A DNA stretch of 64,000 nucleotides from Sphingomonadales bacterium (GTDB lineage Bacteria > Pseudomonadota > Alphaproteobacteria > Sphingomonadales > Sphingomonadaceae), in contig JAIXYT010000041.1 in assembly GCA_027490095.1 (NCBI GenBank), positions 31,448 through 95,447 on the forward strand. The letters run 5' to 3'. The position numbers and the translations under genes are program-made. The notes beneath the pieces were generated by a model. That model ran no database searches, was not told where the DNA came from, and saw only the letters and a list, made by a program, of their open reading frames with translations. Each line of letters opens with the position of its first letter. The first letter of the stretch is position 1. Below, piece after piece: positions 33,675 to 42,829 of the stretch.

Positions 33675-34895
33675 ATGTCTTCGCAGACGCTGGTTTTCGA
33701 TCCACGTGATCCCGGTGTGATCCAGCGTCCCCTCGCCATTCTCAGCCAGTTGCAGAGGGAGGATCCGGTCCACTGGTCCCCCCTGCTGAAGGGTTGGGTG
33801 ATCACCCGATACGATGATGTGAAGGCCATCCAGGGCAACCGGGGCGTTTCCGCCAATCGCCTCACCCCATTCTTCGAAAGCCAGCCGTCCGGCGAACAGG
33901 CGCGTCTTGCAGACCTGATCCGCTATCTGAACACCTGGATCGCCTTCAAGGATCCGCCGGACCATACGCGTCTGCGCACGCTGCTGAACAAGGTCGTCAC
34001 GCCCAAGGTGATGCGGACCCTCGAGACCGGCATCGGCGAGCTTGCCGACGGGCTTCTCGACAGGATTGCCGCGCGGTCCGACGGGCGGTTCGAATGCATC
34101 AGCGAGTTCGCGAACCCGCTGCCGGCAAGCGTGATCATGGACCTGCTGGGCGTGCCGCGGAGCGACATGGATGTGTTGCGCGACTGGTCGATGCAGTTGC
34201 AGCCGTTCCTGGGAAATGCGACGGCGTCAGCCGACAAGTACGAGACCGGTCGAGCCGGCATCCTAGCCATGGCGGACTATTTCCAGCGGGCGGCAGCCGA
34301 GCGCCGTGCGCGACCCAGAGCCGACGTCATCGGCCATTTCGTGGGGCTGATGGAGGCCGGCGAAATCAGCGAGGACGAGTTCATCGGCTCGTGCATCCTG
34401 TTCCTGTTCGCGGGACATGAGACGACGACGAACCTGATCGGCAACGGAATCCGGGCGCTGCTGGCCAACCCGGATCAGAAGGCCGCCTTGCTGGACGAAC
34501 CCCAGCTGATCGCGAGCGCGGTCGAGGAGATGCTGCGCTTCGAGGGACCGACCGGCGCGATCGTCCGGGTGGTGAAGGCGCCGTTCGAATTGCGGGGAAA
34601 GAGGCTGGAGGCGGGTGACCGGCTGTTCGCGATGGTGAATGCGGCGAACCATGATCCGGCCCATTTCCGGGAACCGCAGCGCTTCGATATCCGGCGCTCA
34701 CCCAATCGGCACCTGACATTCAACCACGGGATCCACTTCTGCCTGGGTGCGCCGCTTGCCCGCGCGGAAGCAAGGATCGCGATCAATCGGCTGTTCGCCC
34801 GCTTTCCGGACGTGGCGATGGCGACCGAAGACATCGAATATATGGACACGCTGACGATGCGGGGAGTTCGCGACATGCCGATGGTGACTGCATGA
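33675..34895 (+). CDS. Cytochrome P450
   Basis: A 406-residue soluble bacterial P450 that would hydroxylate or oxidise an organic substrate with NAD(P)H electrons from a redox partner. The I-helix is LFLFAGHETTTNLIGNG (AGHETT, residues 246-251), the K-helix is EEMLRFEGP (ExxR), and the heme loop is FNHGIHFCLGAPLAR with Cys356. WVITRYDDVKAI and DPPDHTRLR are family landmarks. GGAG precedes the ATG at 33675. It overlaps the next gene (ATGA) and begins module 1. No ferredoxin or reductase gene is adjacent. Confidence 0.95.
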   Translation: MSSQTLVFDPRDPGVIQRPLAILSQLQREDPVHWSPLLKGWVITRYDDVKAIQGNRGVSANRLTPFFESQPSGEQARLADLIRYLNTWIAFKDPPDHTRLRTLLNKVVTPKVMRTLETGIGELADGLLDRIAARSDGRFECISEFANPLPASVIMDLLGVPRSDMDVLRDWSMQLQPFLGNATASADKYETGRAGILAMADYFQRAAAERRARPRADVIGHFVGLMEAGEISEDEFIGSCILFLFAGHETTTNLIGNGIRALLANPDQKAALLDEPQLIASAVEEMLRFEGPTGAIVRVVKAPFELRGKRLEAGDRLFAMVNAANHDPAHFREPQRFDIRRSPNRHLTFNHGIHFCLGAPLARAEARIAINRLFARFPDVAMATEDIEYMDTLTMRGVRDMPMVTA

Positions 34896-36478
34896 GGACA
34901 AGCTGGCTTCTTCTTGCACTGCCGATCCTGCTGGCAGCCTGCATGCCCGTTGATGGGGAAAAGACGGTGCATGGCAGCGTCGTGGATGCCGCCGGCCGCC
35001 CGGCCGCGGGTGCTGTCGTGACGCTCGTCGAGCCTGCAAGCGGGATCGCGCATTCCGTCTTCGCCGGTCCCGACGGGGCGTTCCGGTTTGGACTGGAAGG
35101 CGGACCAGGATGGCAGCTCGGCGCCCAGCTTCCCGGCAGCGGCCCCGCGTCACTTGCACTGGCCGAGGCGGCCGGAGGCGGCAAGGGCATCGAGCTTGCG
35201 CTGAAGACGCTGGTGGACCCGCATCTGGCTGCGCCCAGTGCCCAATGGCTCGCCGGGTTGCCCGACGGCGACATGCGGCGCGAGTTCATCCTGAACTGCG
35301 GGACCTGCCATGGGATCGCTGCGTCCCGGGTGCTGGTGGACGGCAAGCCGCGGGACAAGGCGCAGTGGCTTGACGCCATCGCGGCGATGCGCGCGATGGA
35401 TGCCTATTCCGTCATCCCGCCGGATTTCGACGACGAGACCTACGCCGCATGGCTGGCTGCCAGCTGGAATGCCGACACGGTCCGCAACGTCAAAAGCGCA
35501 GCGCCCATCGATCCCGCGCTCGCGCCGAAGATCGAAATCACCGAATACCCTTACCCGACCCAGACCGAGTTGCCGCATGACCTGGTGGTGGCACCCGATG
35601 GCCGCATCTGGGTGACCGGCTTCTTCGAAGGCGACATGCTGGTGCTCGACCCCGAAACGGGCAAGAGCCGTCGCTATCCGGTCAACGGCGGCAAGCCGGG
35701 TGGCGACGTGCGGGCCCTGAAGTTCGCACCCGACGGTGCCCTGTGGGTGGTCCTTGGCGGAACGAAGTCGCTTGTGCGGCTGGATATCGGCACCGGCGAG
35801 ACGAAGACCTTCCCTGCCGGCATGTATGCCCATGACGTCGAACTCGACAGCAAGGGCAACCCGTGGCTGAACGACTATTTCGGAAAGCCCGAGCGTGTCG
35901 CGAAGCTGGATCCGGCCAGTGGCAAGCTCGCGGAGTATGTGATCGCTGCTCCGCAGCTCGACGCACGCCAGGGCAAGCCGCTCCCCTATGGTCTGCAGAT
36001 CGATGCGAAAGACATATTGTGGGGCAGCCAGCTGGCGGCAAACACCTTGTTCCGCCTCGACCCTGCAACCGGCAAATCGGAAACCTTCCCGATGCCGGAA
36101 CCCAATTCGGGCCCGCGTCGACTGGCGCTGGGGAAGGACGGCACGATCTGGATACCGGAATGGAACACCGGCTATCTGACGGGCTTCGATCCGAAGACGA
36201 AGGCCTTCACACGACACAGGCTGGGGCCGGGCACCATCGGGGCCTACGACGCCGAGGTCGACCCGCGCACGGGCGTCGTGTGGGTGACCGGCTCGCTTGC
36301 AAGCACGGTGATCCGGTTCGATCCGGCGACCGGCAAGGTCGAGACCATTCCGCTTCCGACCGATCCCGCCTTCATGCGGCACATAGCCGTGGACCCCCGG
36401 AACGGAGACGTCTGGACGACCTATTCGCAGCTTCCGGCCTCGACGCCCAAGATCGTTCGCATCCGCTATTCGGGCTGA
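34892..36478 (+). CDS. Lipoprotein with c-type cytochrome motif and Vgb-like beta-propeller
   Basis: A 528-residue fusion. A lipobox (LLAAC, Cys17) marks a lipoprotein. Residues about 25-100 form a carboxypeptidase-regulatory-like beta-sandwich (VHGSVVDAAGRPAAGAVVTLV). FILNCGTCHGI (Cys136, Cys139, His140) is a heme c-binding motif. From about 190 the sequence is a repeated propeller as in virginiamycin B lyase/SMP-30 proteins (LVVAPDGRIWVTGFFEGDML, LKFAPDGALWVVLGGTKSLV). It overlaps the P450 by four bases, so it probably acts on a product of, or with, that enzyme. The exact reaction is unknown. Confidence 0.75.
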   Translation: MRTSWLLLALPILLAACMPVDGEKTVHGSVVDAAGRPAAGAVVTLVEPASGIAHSVFAGPDGAFRFGLEGGPGWQLGAQLPGSGPASLALAEAAGGGKGIELALKTLVDPHLAAPSAQWLAGLPDGDMRREFILNCGTCHGIAASRVLVDGKPRDKAQWLDAIAAMRAMDAYSVIPPDFDDETYAAWLAASWNADTVRNVKSAAPIDPALAPKIEITEYPYPTQTELPHDLVVAPDGRIWVTGFFEGDMLVLDPETGKSRRYPVNGGKPGGDVRALKFAPDGALWVVLGGTKSLVRLDIGTGETKTFPAGMYAHDVELDSKGNPWLNDYFGKPERVAKLDPASGKLAEYVIAAPQLDARQGKPLPYGLQIDAKDILWGSQLAANTLFRLDPATGKSETFPMPEPNSGPRRLALGKDGTIWIPEWNTGYLTGFDPKTKAFTRHRLGPGTIGAYDAEVDPRTGVVWVTGSLASTVIRFDPATGKVETIPLPTDPAFMRHIAVDPRNGDVWTTYSQLPASTPKIVRIRYSG

Positions 36479-36530
36479 GGGGCCCCTTCAGACCAGTTGC
36501 CGCACATTGACCCTCGGTCAGGATATGTTA

Positions 36531-36546
36531 CCAAACAAGCGATTGT
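36531..36546. promoter_or_regulatory. Operator-like site upstream of the first TonB receptor
   Basis: CCAAACAAGCGATTGT shares CAAACAAGCG-TTG with the perfect palindrome at 33611-33628, with one mismatch between arms. It lies 83 bases before the receptor start. Confidence 0.35.
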
Positions 36547-36628
36547 CACACCTAAGTTCGACGACAGCCAAGCGGCAGCAGACCGCCTAACCAAGGTCCG
36601 GACACGGACACCATCTGGGAGGATGACC

Positions 36629-38893
36629 ATGAAACCTTTTGCAGGACTGTTGCTGTGCTCTGCCATGCTCGTCGCGGGTGCCGCGCCGGCGCTTGCCCAG
36701 CAGGCGACCGCCCCGGCCGCTTCGGGCGGTCTCGACGAAATCCTGGTCACGGCCCGCAAGCGCGAAGAGCGCCTTCAGGACTCGCCGGTCTCGATCGTCG
36801 CCTTCTCGGGCCAAACGCTGGAAAACCGCGAGATCACCAGCTTCAAGGACCTCGCCAATGTGGCGCCCAACCTGGATATCAACGGCGGCATTCCGAACGG
36901 CGGCGGCAGCGCGGCGCAGATCTTCATCCGGGGTGTCGGCCAGGACGACTATAGTTTCCCGAACGAACCGGGCGTCGGCCTGTACATCGACGGGGTTTAC
37001 ATCACGCGCAGCGTCGGCGGCGATTTCGGCTTCATGGATATCGAGCGCGTGGAAATCCTGCGCGGCCCGCAGGGCACGCTCTACGGCAAGAACACCATCG
37101 GCGGCGCAGTGAAGATCATCACCCGCAAGCCCGACGGGGAAACCCGCGGGCGCGTGGATGTGACCTATGGCAGCTATGACAGGCTCGACCTGTCGGGCGT
37201 GGCCGACTTCAGGCTGGCCGACAATTTCTTCGGCAAGATCGCCGTCACCTCCCGCGACCGGGATGGCCTCGGGCGGAATTTCATCGGCCAGGACCTCGGC
37301 AATGAGAACAAGCGGGCCGCGCGCCTGACGTTGCGCTACCTGCCGAGTGACACGGTGGATATCGTGTTCATCAACGAATATTCGAAGCAGCGGCAGAACG
37401 GGCCGGCGGGCTCGATGGTGCAGTTCATTCCCAACGGCGCAACCGAGGGGCTGATCAATCCCATCCTCGCCCCCCCGACGGCAGAGCGTCTGGGCCTTGA
37501 ACCCCCGTTCGATCGCTACGGCGACGCCTATGTGAAGACGCTCGAGCGGGACGGCAAGGGTGTCTACAACTCCGGCGGGACCGTTGAGACGCGGGACTGG
37601 GCCGAGATCTTCGGCAGCTCGCTCGACGTGACGGCCGATCTTGGCAGCGTGACCCTGAAATCGATCACCGCCTATCGCTGGGCCGACATCGACATCCGCC
37701 GCGATTCCGAACACACGCCCTTCGACATCGTCCAGGTGGACAACCCCGAGACGACCTCGCAGCTGAGCCAGGAGTTTCAGCTGAACGGAACCGGCATCGA
37801 CGACCGGCTGACCTATGTCGTCGGCCTGTTCGGGATCCGGGAGCGCGGGACTGCGACGCTGTTCGCCCCCCTTCTGTCCGGCCTGTTCGACGCGATCGGC
37901 GTGGACCTGACCGCACTCGCCCCGCAGGAATATCGGGGCTATTCGCTGGCAGCCTTCGGCGAGGCCACATTTGCCATCACCCCGTCGCTGAACTTCACGC
38001 TGGGCGGGCGTGTCACGCACGACAACAAGGATTACACCTACAGCTTCAGCCGGCCGGAGTCGGGCCAGGTCCTGTTCGAGGAGGTCGAGCAGAACCTGAA
38101 GTACACAGAGTTCCTGCCCAAGGTCGCGCTCGACTATCGGCTGGCCGAGGACACCTTGCTCTATGGCTCCATTTCCAAGGGCTACAAGGCTGGCGGCTTC
38201 AACTCCCGGGCGCTTAGCGGCAACCCGCCGCTCAGCTACAATCCCGAGTTCCTGACGGCCTATGAGGTCGGATTGAAGACCAGCCTGTTCGATCGGCGCA
38301 TGACCTTCAACGTCGCAGGCTTCTACAACGACTATCGCGACATCCAGCTCCTGTCGGTCGTCGATCTGGGCGGTGGCAATGTCGAGACCACGATCCAGAA
38401 CGCCGCCGAAGGGCGCATCATCGGCGCCGAAGTGGAAATGCAGGTCGAGCCTGTCGACAATCTGGTCTTCGGTGTCGGGATGGGCTTCCTCGACACCAAG
38501 TACAATGACGTGGGCGCCGAGGCCCAGGCGTCGGGCATCCTAGAGTCAAACCGCTTCATCAACGCACCGGCCTTCACGATGAACATCACGGCCGACTACA
38601 AGCTGGAGCTCGCCCGTGACCAGACACTTACCTTCCATGCCGACCTGAACCACAAGTCGAGCCAGTTCCGTGATGCCATCAACACCGAAGCGCTGCAGGC
38701 GGATGCCTACTGGATCGCGAACGCCCGCATCGCATGGTCCCCCAATCGGACCTTCGAACTGGCGGCGTTCGTGACCAACATCACCGACGAAATCTATCTG
38801 ACCAATGGTGTGAACGTGTCGGGCCTGGGCTATGTCGAGGCCTATTACAGTCGCCCCCGGGAATGGGGCCTGTCCGCCACAGCCCGCTTCTAG
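36629..38893 (+). CDS. TonB-dependent receptor, module 1
   Basis: A 754-residue outer-membrane transporter. Signal peptide KPFAGLLLCSAMLVAGAAPALAQ is followed by a TonB-box-like region and plug: DEILVTARKREERLQDSPVSIVAFSGQTL, then RIEV-type IERVEILRGPQGTLYGKNTIGGAVKIITRKP. The barrel ends with REWGLSATARF, a terminal Phe. It belongs to the large sphingomonad receptor group often linked to uptake of small organic substrates. GGGAGGATGACC precedes the chosen ATG. It follows the P450/propeller pair by 150 bases and leads the acyl-CoA genes. Confidence 0.95.
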   Translation: MKPFAGLLLCSAMLVAGAAPALAQQATAPAASGGLDEILVTARKREERLQDSPVSIVAFSGQTLENREITSFKDLANVAPNLDINGGIPNGGGSAAQIFIRGVGQDDYSFPNEPGVGLYIDGVYITRSVGGDFGFMDIERVEILRGPQGTLYGKNTIGGAVKIITRKPDGETRGRVDVTYGSYDRLDLSGVADFRLADNFFGKIAVTSRDRDGLGRNFIGQDLGNENKRAARLTLRYLPSDTVDIVFINEYSKQRQNGPAGSMVQFIPNGATEGLINPILAPPTAERLGLEPPFDRYGDAYVKTLERDGKGVYNSGGTVETRDWAEIFGSSLDVTADLGSVTLKSITAYRWADIDIRRDSEHTPFDIVQVDNPETTSQLSQEFQLNGTGIDDRLTYVVGLFGIRERGTATLFAPLLSGLFDAIGVDLTALAPQEYRGYSLAAFGEATFAITPSLNFTLGGRVTHDNKDYTYSFSRPESGQVLFEEVEQNLKYTEFLPKVALDYRLAEDTLLYGSISKGYKAGGFNSRALSGNPPLSYNPEFLTAYEVGLKTSLFDRRMTFNVAGFYNDYRDIQLLSVVDLGGGNVETTIQNAAEGRIIGAEVEMQVEPVDNLVFGVGMGFLDTKYNDVGAEAQASGILESNRFINAPAFTMNITADYKLELARDQTLTFHADLNHKSSQFRDAINTEALQADAYWIANARIAWSPNRTFELAAFVTNITDEIYLTNGVNVSGLGYVEAYYSRPREWGLSATARF

Positions 38894-38901
38894 GAGGTCC
38901 C

Positions 38902-40437
38902 ATGTTCGGCATGCCGCCAGCCTCTCTGACGCGGATCTGGGCGACCCATGCCCGCTTCGCGCCGGAAAGGCCGGCGGCCATCTGCGGGGAGCAGACACTG
39001 AGCTGGCGCGCGTTCGACCACGGCACGAGCCGGGTGGCGAACCTGTTGCTTGCAGCCGGTGTCGAGAAGGATGCCCCGGTGGCACTTCTGATGTCGAACT
39101 CGATATCGATGCTGTTGGTGATGTTCGGGATCGTGAAGGCCGGGGCCTGCATGGTTCCGGCCAGCTGCCTGCTGGCGCCGGCGCAGTTGAAGACGCTGAT
39201 CCTCGACAGCGGGGCGAAGATCCTGTTCGTGTCCGATGCGCAGGAGCAGCTGGTGCGATCAGCCGGGCTCCCCGAAGACATCCGTTGCATCGCCCTGGGC
39301 TTCGAGGCCGAAGGATGGCTTTCCGGCGATGCCCTGCTTGCCGCAGCGTCGGAAGCAGACCCCGGGATCGATCCGGCCCCGGGCGACCGGTTCAACATCA
39401 TCTACTCCTCCGGCACGACGGGACTGCCCAAGGGCATCGTGCAGAGCCATGCCGCGCGCACCCACTTCGCCTGGTCCAACGCCCTCGAGCTCGGCATGGA
39501 CGGCGACACCGTCGCGCTCGTCACGACCGCTCTCTATTCGAACGGCACGATGTTCATGGTTCTGCCTCCGCTGCTGATGGGCGGCACCGTCGTCATCCTT
39601 GAGCAGTTCAGCCCGGCCGCCTGCCTTGCCGCAATCGAGGCGCACCGGGTGACCCATGTGTTCCTGGTGCCCACCCAGTGCATCGTCACGCTGGACGACC
39701 CGACGCTTGGGCACCATGACCTTTCCAGCCTCAAGGCGCTGCTGTCGGCCGGATCCCCCCTCAGGGAGGACACGCGCGAAGCGGTGTCACTGCGCATCAC
39801 GCCGAACGTCTATGAACTCTACGGCTTCTCGGAAGGCTTCGCGACCATGCGCAAGCCCACGCACCGGCCGGCCGAGCCGGGGGCTGTCGGGCGCCCTGTG
39901 ATCGGATTCGACATGCGCATCGTGGGGGCCGACGACCGCGAATGCCCTGCAGGCGAGGTCGGCGAGATCTGCGGCGCCGGGACGGGCATGATGCTGGGCT
40001 ATCACAACCGGCCCGATCTGGACGCCGAGATCAGCTGGCGCGACCCGGCCGGCCGCACCTTCCTGCGCAGCGGCGACCTGGGCTATGTCGACGCCCAGGG
40101 GTTTCTCCACATCGTCGACCGGAAGAAGGACATGATCCTGTCGGGCGGCTTCAACATCTTTCCGGCCGATCTGGAAGCCGTGATCGGCCAGCATCCGGAT
40201 GTCCAGGACGTGACCGTGATCGGCGTTCCCCACCCCAAATGGGGTGAAACCCCGCTCGCTCTCGTGATCCCGCGCGGGGCACCATCAGCCGACGGGCTTC
40301 TGGCCTGGGCGAACGCCCGCCTCGCCAAGACCCAGCGCCTCTCCGGCCTCGAGTTCCGCACCGAGTTTCCCCGCAATGCGCTCGGCAAGGTGCTGAAGCG
40401 CGAACTGCGCGAACAGCAGGCGAAGGCCGCACCATGA
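38902..40437 (+). CDS. Acyl-CoA synthetase (AMP-forming, ANL superfamily)
   Basis: A 511-residue ligase that adenylates a carboxylic acid and forms its CoA thioester. IIYSSGTTGLPKGIVQSH is the P-loop (core A3), YELYGFSEGF the A5 motif, RSGDLGYVDAQGFLHIVDRKKDMILSGGFNIFPADLEAVI the A7-A8 hinge, and PRNALGKVLKREL supplies the catalytic Lys. TAGGAGGTCCC precedes the start. It overlaps the thiolase gene (ATGA). With thiolase and P450 in one module, it likely activates an acid for beta-oxidation-type cleavage; the substrate cannot be named. Confidence 0.93.
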   Translation: MFGMPPASLTRIWATHARFAPERPAAICGEQTLSWRAFDHGTSRVANLLLAAGVEKDAPVALLMSNSISMLLVMFGIVKAGACMVPASCLLAPAQLKTLILDSGAKILFVSDAQEQLVRSAGLPEDIRCIALGFEAEGWLSGDALLAAASEADPGIDPAPGDRFNIIYSSGTTGLPKGIVQSHAARTHFAWSNALELGMDGDTVALVTTALYSNGTMFMVLPPLLMGGTVVILEQFSPAACLAAIEAHRVTHVFLVPTQCIVTLDDPTLGHHDLSSLKALLSAGSPLREDTREAVSLRITPNVYELYGFSEGFATMRKPTHRPAEPGAVGRPVIGFDMRIVGADDRECPAGEVGEICGAGTGMMLGYHNRPDLDAEISWRDPAGRTFLRSGDLGYVDAQGFLHIVDRKKDMILSGGFNIFPADLEAVIGQHPDVQDVTVIGVPHPKWGETPLALVIPRGAPSADGLLAWANARLAKTQRLSGLEFRTEFPRNALGKVLKRELREQQAKAAP

Positions 40438-41684
40438 CGGAGGCCTTCATCGTCGGATCCTTTGCCACCGCCTTCGGCAAGCTGCCGCACAGCAGTCACA
40501 AGGAACTCGCCCGCCAGGCCTATGTCGGTGTGCTGGCCGATGCTGGGCTGGCCGACGGCCGCGATATCGGCATGGCCTGGTTCGGCAACTGCGGCATGTG
40601 GACCGACGGGCAGGGCAGTATCCGCGGCCATGTTTGCCTTGAACCGCTGTCGCGCGACGGCCTGTTCCCGGAACGCACGCCGATCATCAATGTCGAAGGC
40701 GGCTGCGCCACGGCCTCCATGGCCCTGCATGGCGCCTGGAAGGATGTGCTGAGCGGCCAGACGGACGTCAGCCTCGCGATCGCGGTTGAAAAGACCTATT
40801 CGCCGGACGATCCGGCCCGCACCATGCGGCTGTTCGACGGCGGTATCGACCAATATGATCGGCAGCTCTGGCTCGACTATTATGCCGCCGCCGGCGAAGC
40901 GGCCGGCAAGCCCTTCGAGCCCGGTCCCGGCCGGACGATCTTCATGGACACCTATGCCATGCAGGCGGCCTGGCACATGCGAACCCATGGCACGACACAG
41001 CGGCAGATCGCGATTGCCTGCGCCAAGAACCACGTGGCCTCGGTCCACAACCCGAAGGCGCAGTACCGCTTTCCTCTGACAGTGGACGAGGTGCTGGCGG
41101 ACCGGCCGGTCAGCTGGCCGCTGACCCGCGCCATGTGCGCGCCGATCGGCGACGGTGCAGCCGCCGCCCTTGTCTGTTCAGGGGCCTGGCTCAGGCGCCA
41201 ACCGGCCGCTGTGCAGGCCCGCGCCGTGCGGATCGCGGCAAGCACGCTGACATCGGGCAAGTATCGTGACCTGAGCGAACCGGGGCTTTCGAAGCGTGCG
41301 GCCGAGCGCGCCTATGCCGCCGCAGGCCTGCAACCGTCCGACATCGATCTCGCCGAAGTCCATGATGCAACCTCCTTCTGCGAACTCTACCAGTCCGAGA
41401 TGCTGGGCTTCTGCGCACCCGGAGAGGGCGGACGACTGGCGGAAAGTGGCGCGACCGCGCTCGGCGGCAGCATCCCGATCAACCTGTCCGGCGGACTGGT
41501 CAGCAAGGGCCATCCGGTGGGCGCGACCGGCCTGTCGATGATCGACGAGCTGATGCTGCAGCTCAGGGGCGAGGCCGGCCCGCGGCAGGTGGCCGGTGCC
41601 CGTACGGCCCTTGCCGAAAACGGCGGCGGGGTAATGGGTTTCGACGAGGCAGCCTGTTCGGTAATCATTTTACAACGCGGGTAA
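40434..41684 (+). CDS. SCP2-type thiolase (acetyl-CoA acetyltransferase family)
   Basis: A 416-residue thiolase that cleaves a 3-oxoacyl-CoA. NVEGGCATASMALHGAW carries nucleophile Cys91; EVHDATSFCELYQSEMLGF is the SCP2-thiolase HDxF-like motif, and SKGHPVGATGLSMIDELML carries catalytic His360. This wording is that of sterol carrier protein X thiolases rather than FadA. It starts in a four-base overlap with the acyl-CoA synthetase. SCP2 thiolases often act on branched or steroid side-chain CoA esters; that is a family tendency, not a demonstrated substrate here. Confidence 0.9.
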   Translation: MTEAFIVGSFATAFGKLPHSSHKELARQAYVGVLADAGLADGRDIGMAWFGNCGMWTDGQGSIRGHVCLEPLSRDGLFPERTPIINVEGGCATASMALHGAWKDVLSGQTDVSLAIAVEKTYSPDDPARTMRLFDGGIDQYDRQLWLDYYAAAGEAAGKPFEPGPGRTIFMDTYAMQAAWHMRTHGTTQRQIAIACAKNHVASVHNPKAQYRFPLTVDEVLADRPVSWPLTRAMCAPIGDGAAAALVCSGAWLRRQPAAVQARAVRIAASTLTSGKYRDLSEPGLSKRAAERAYAAAGLQPSDIDLAEVHDATSFCELYQSEMLGFCAPGEGGRLAESGATALGGSIPINLSGGLVSKGHPVGATGLSMIDELMLQLRGEAGPRQVAGARTALAENGGGVMGFDEAACSVIILQRG

Positions 41685-41738
41685 GTCGCCATAGGCACAG
41701 GCGCAACGCAGCTGGACGGGGTTCATGTCTTGCATCCG

Positions 41739-42329
41739 ATGACCAAGACCGAGGCACGCGGGGGCGAAAGTCGCCGGCAGGCCGTGCTCGACACGGCAGC
41801 CGCCATGTTCGCGACGCGGGGCTATGCCGAGACATCGATCCGCAGCATCGCGGCCGATGTCGGGATGTTGCCGGGTTCGATCTATTATCACTTCAAGTCC
41901 AAGGAAGAGCTTCTGCTCGCCGTCTACCATGAAGGCGTGATGCGCTTCGAAACCGCGATCGAGCAGGCCGGGGTGCACGCGCGGGATGAACCATGGGAGG
42001 CGTTGCTGGCTGCCTGCACGGCCCATCTGGGGGTGTTGCTGGATGGAGGCCCCTATGCCCGCATCGTCAGCCCCGAGTTCATGCGGACCTTTCCCGCCCC
42101 GATGCTGGGCATGCTCAACCAGGAGCGGGATCGCTACGAACAGCGGTTCGAGATGCTGATCGCCCGGCTGCCGCTTCGTCCCGAGGCGGACAGGTGGCTG
42201 TTCAAGGTTGCGCTGTTCGGCAGCCTGAACTGGTCACAGACCTGGTACCGCGAGGGCCGCTACAAGCCTGTCGACATCGCCCGGGCCTTCATCGGTATCC
42301 TGCGAGGCGACTTCGCTCAGACGGGCTGA
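41739..42329 (+). CDS. TetR family transcriptional regulator
   Basis: A 196-residue repressor. The TetR HTH is complete: RRQAVLDTAAAMFATRGYAETSIRSIAADVGMLPGSIYYHFKSKEELLLAVYHEG. The C-terminal ligand domain (MRFETAIEQAGVHAR onward) is variable. It lies 55 bases after the thiolase and is probably part of the module, controlling it in response to a CoA ester or substrate. Palindromes at 33611 and 36531 are candidate operators. The start could also be a TTG nine bases earlier. It overlaps the convergent cupin gene by 13 bases. Confidence 0.92.
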   Translation: MTKTEARGGESRRQAVLDTAAAMFATRGYAETSIRSIAADVGMLPGSIYYHFKSKEELLLAVYHEGVMRFETAIEQAGVHARDEPWEALLAACTAHLGVLLDGGPYARIVSPEFMRTFPAPMLGMLNQERDRYEQRFEMLIARLPLRPEADRWLFKVALFGSLNWSQTWYREGRYKPVDIARAFIGILRGDFAQTG

Positions 42330-42814
42330 AGCTGAGGCGCGTCGTAATACTGCGCGAAGAAGTCGAGCGTCAGTTCTCCGGTTATGTTGCCTTCGTCGTC
42401 CAGCGTCTCGAGCATGACGGGGCTGGTGCCCTGGAAGCTTGCGTAGACCACCATGCCCGTTTCCGAGGCGTAGGGCGTGTGGATGCTGCCGGACGGTTCG
42501 TAGGAGAAGGTTCCGGGGAACATCAGCTCCTCGCCTTCCCGGTATCCCCATATGCCTTCCAGCGTGAGGGCGACTGCCGTGCAGACATGGTTGTGACGGG
42601 CGAACTCCGCATGCGGGTCCTGCTTGAAGAGGAAATCCACGCGGTGGCGGCTGTGATCGAGTGCGAGCACCTTGATATAGTTGCCGGGCTGTCCGTCCAC
42701 GGCCTTCCACGCGATCAGGCCGCTGTTGACGTTCTGGATTTCGCCGTAGGCCGTGCGGGCCGTTCCGCCCAGGATCCCCAGATCCATATGCGCCAGAGAC
42801 GTCAGGTCAAACAT
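42317..42814 (-). CDS. Cupin-fold protein (2,4'-dihydroxyacetophenone dioxygenase-like)
   Basis: A 165-residue single-cupin protein. HSRHRVDFLFKQDPHAEFARHNHVCTAVALTLEGIWGYREGEELMFPGTFSYEPSGSIHTPYA contains the cupin metal-ligand pattern (HxH near RHNH, then the later His of SIHT) and the Gly-rich turn. This resembles the ChrR/DAD cupins that bind a divalent metal. GGGAGA precedes the chosen ATG at MFDLTSL. It may be a ring- or C-C-cleaving dioxygenase for an intermediate of module 1. The exact substrate is not readable. Confidence 0.75.
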   Translation of the reverse strand: MFDLTSLAHMDLGILGGTARTAYGEIQNVNSGLIAWKAVDGQPGNYIKVLALDHSRHRVDFLFKQDPHAEFARHNHVCTAVALTLEGIWGYREGEELMFPGTFSYEPSGSIHTPYASETGMVVYASFQGTSPVMLETLDDEGNITGELTLDFFAQYYDAPQLQPV

Positions 42815-42829
42815 CGGTCTTCTCCCACA

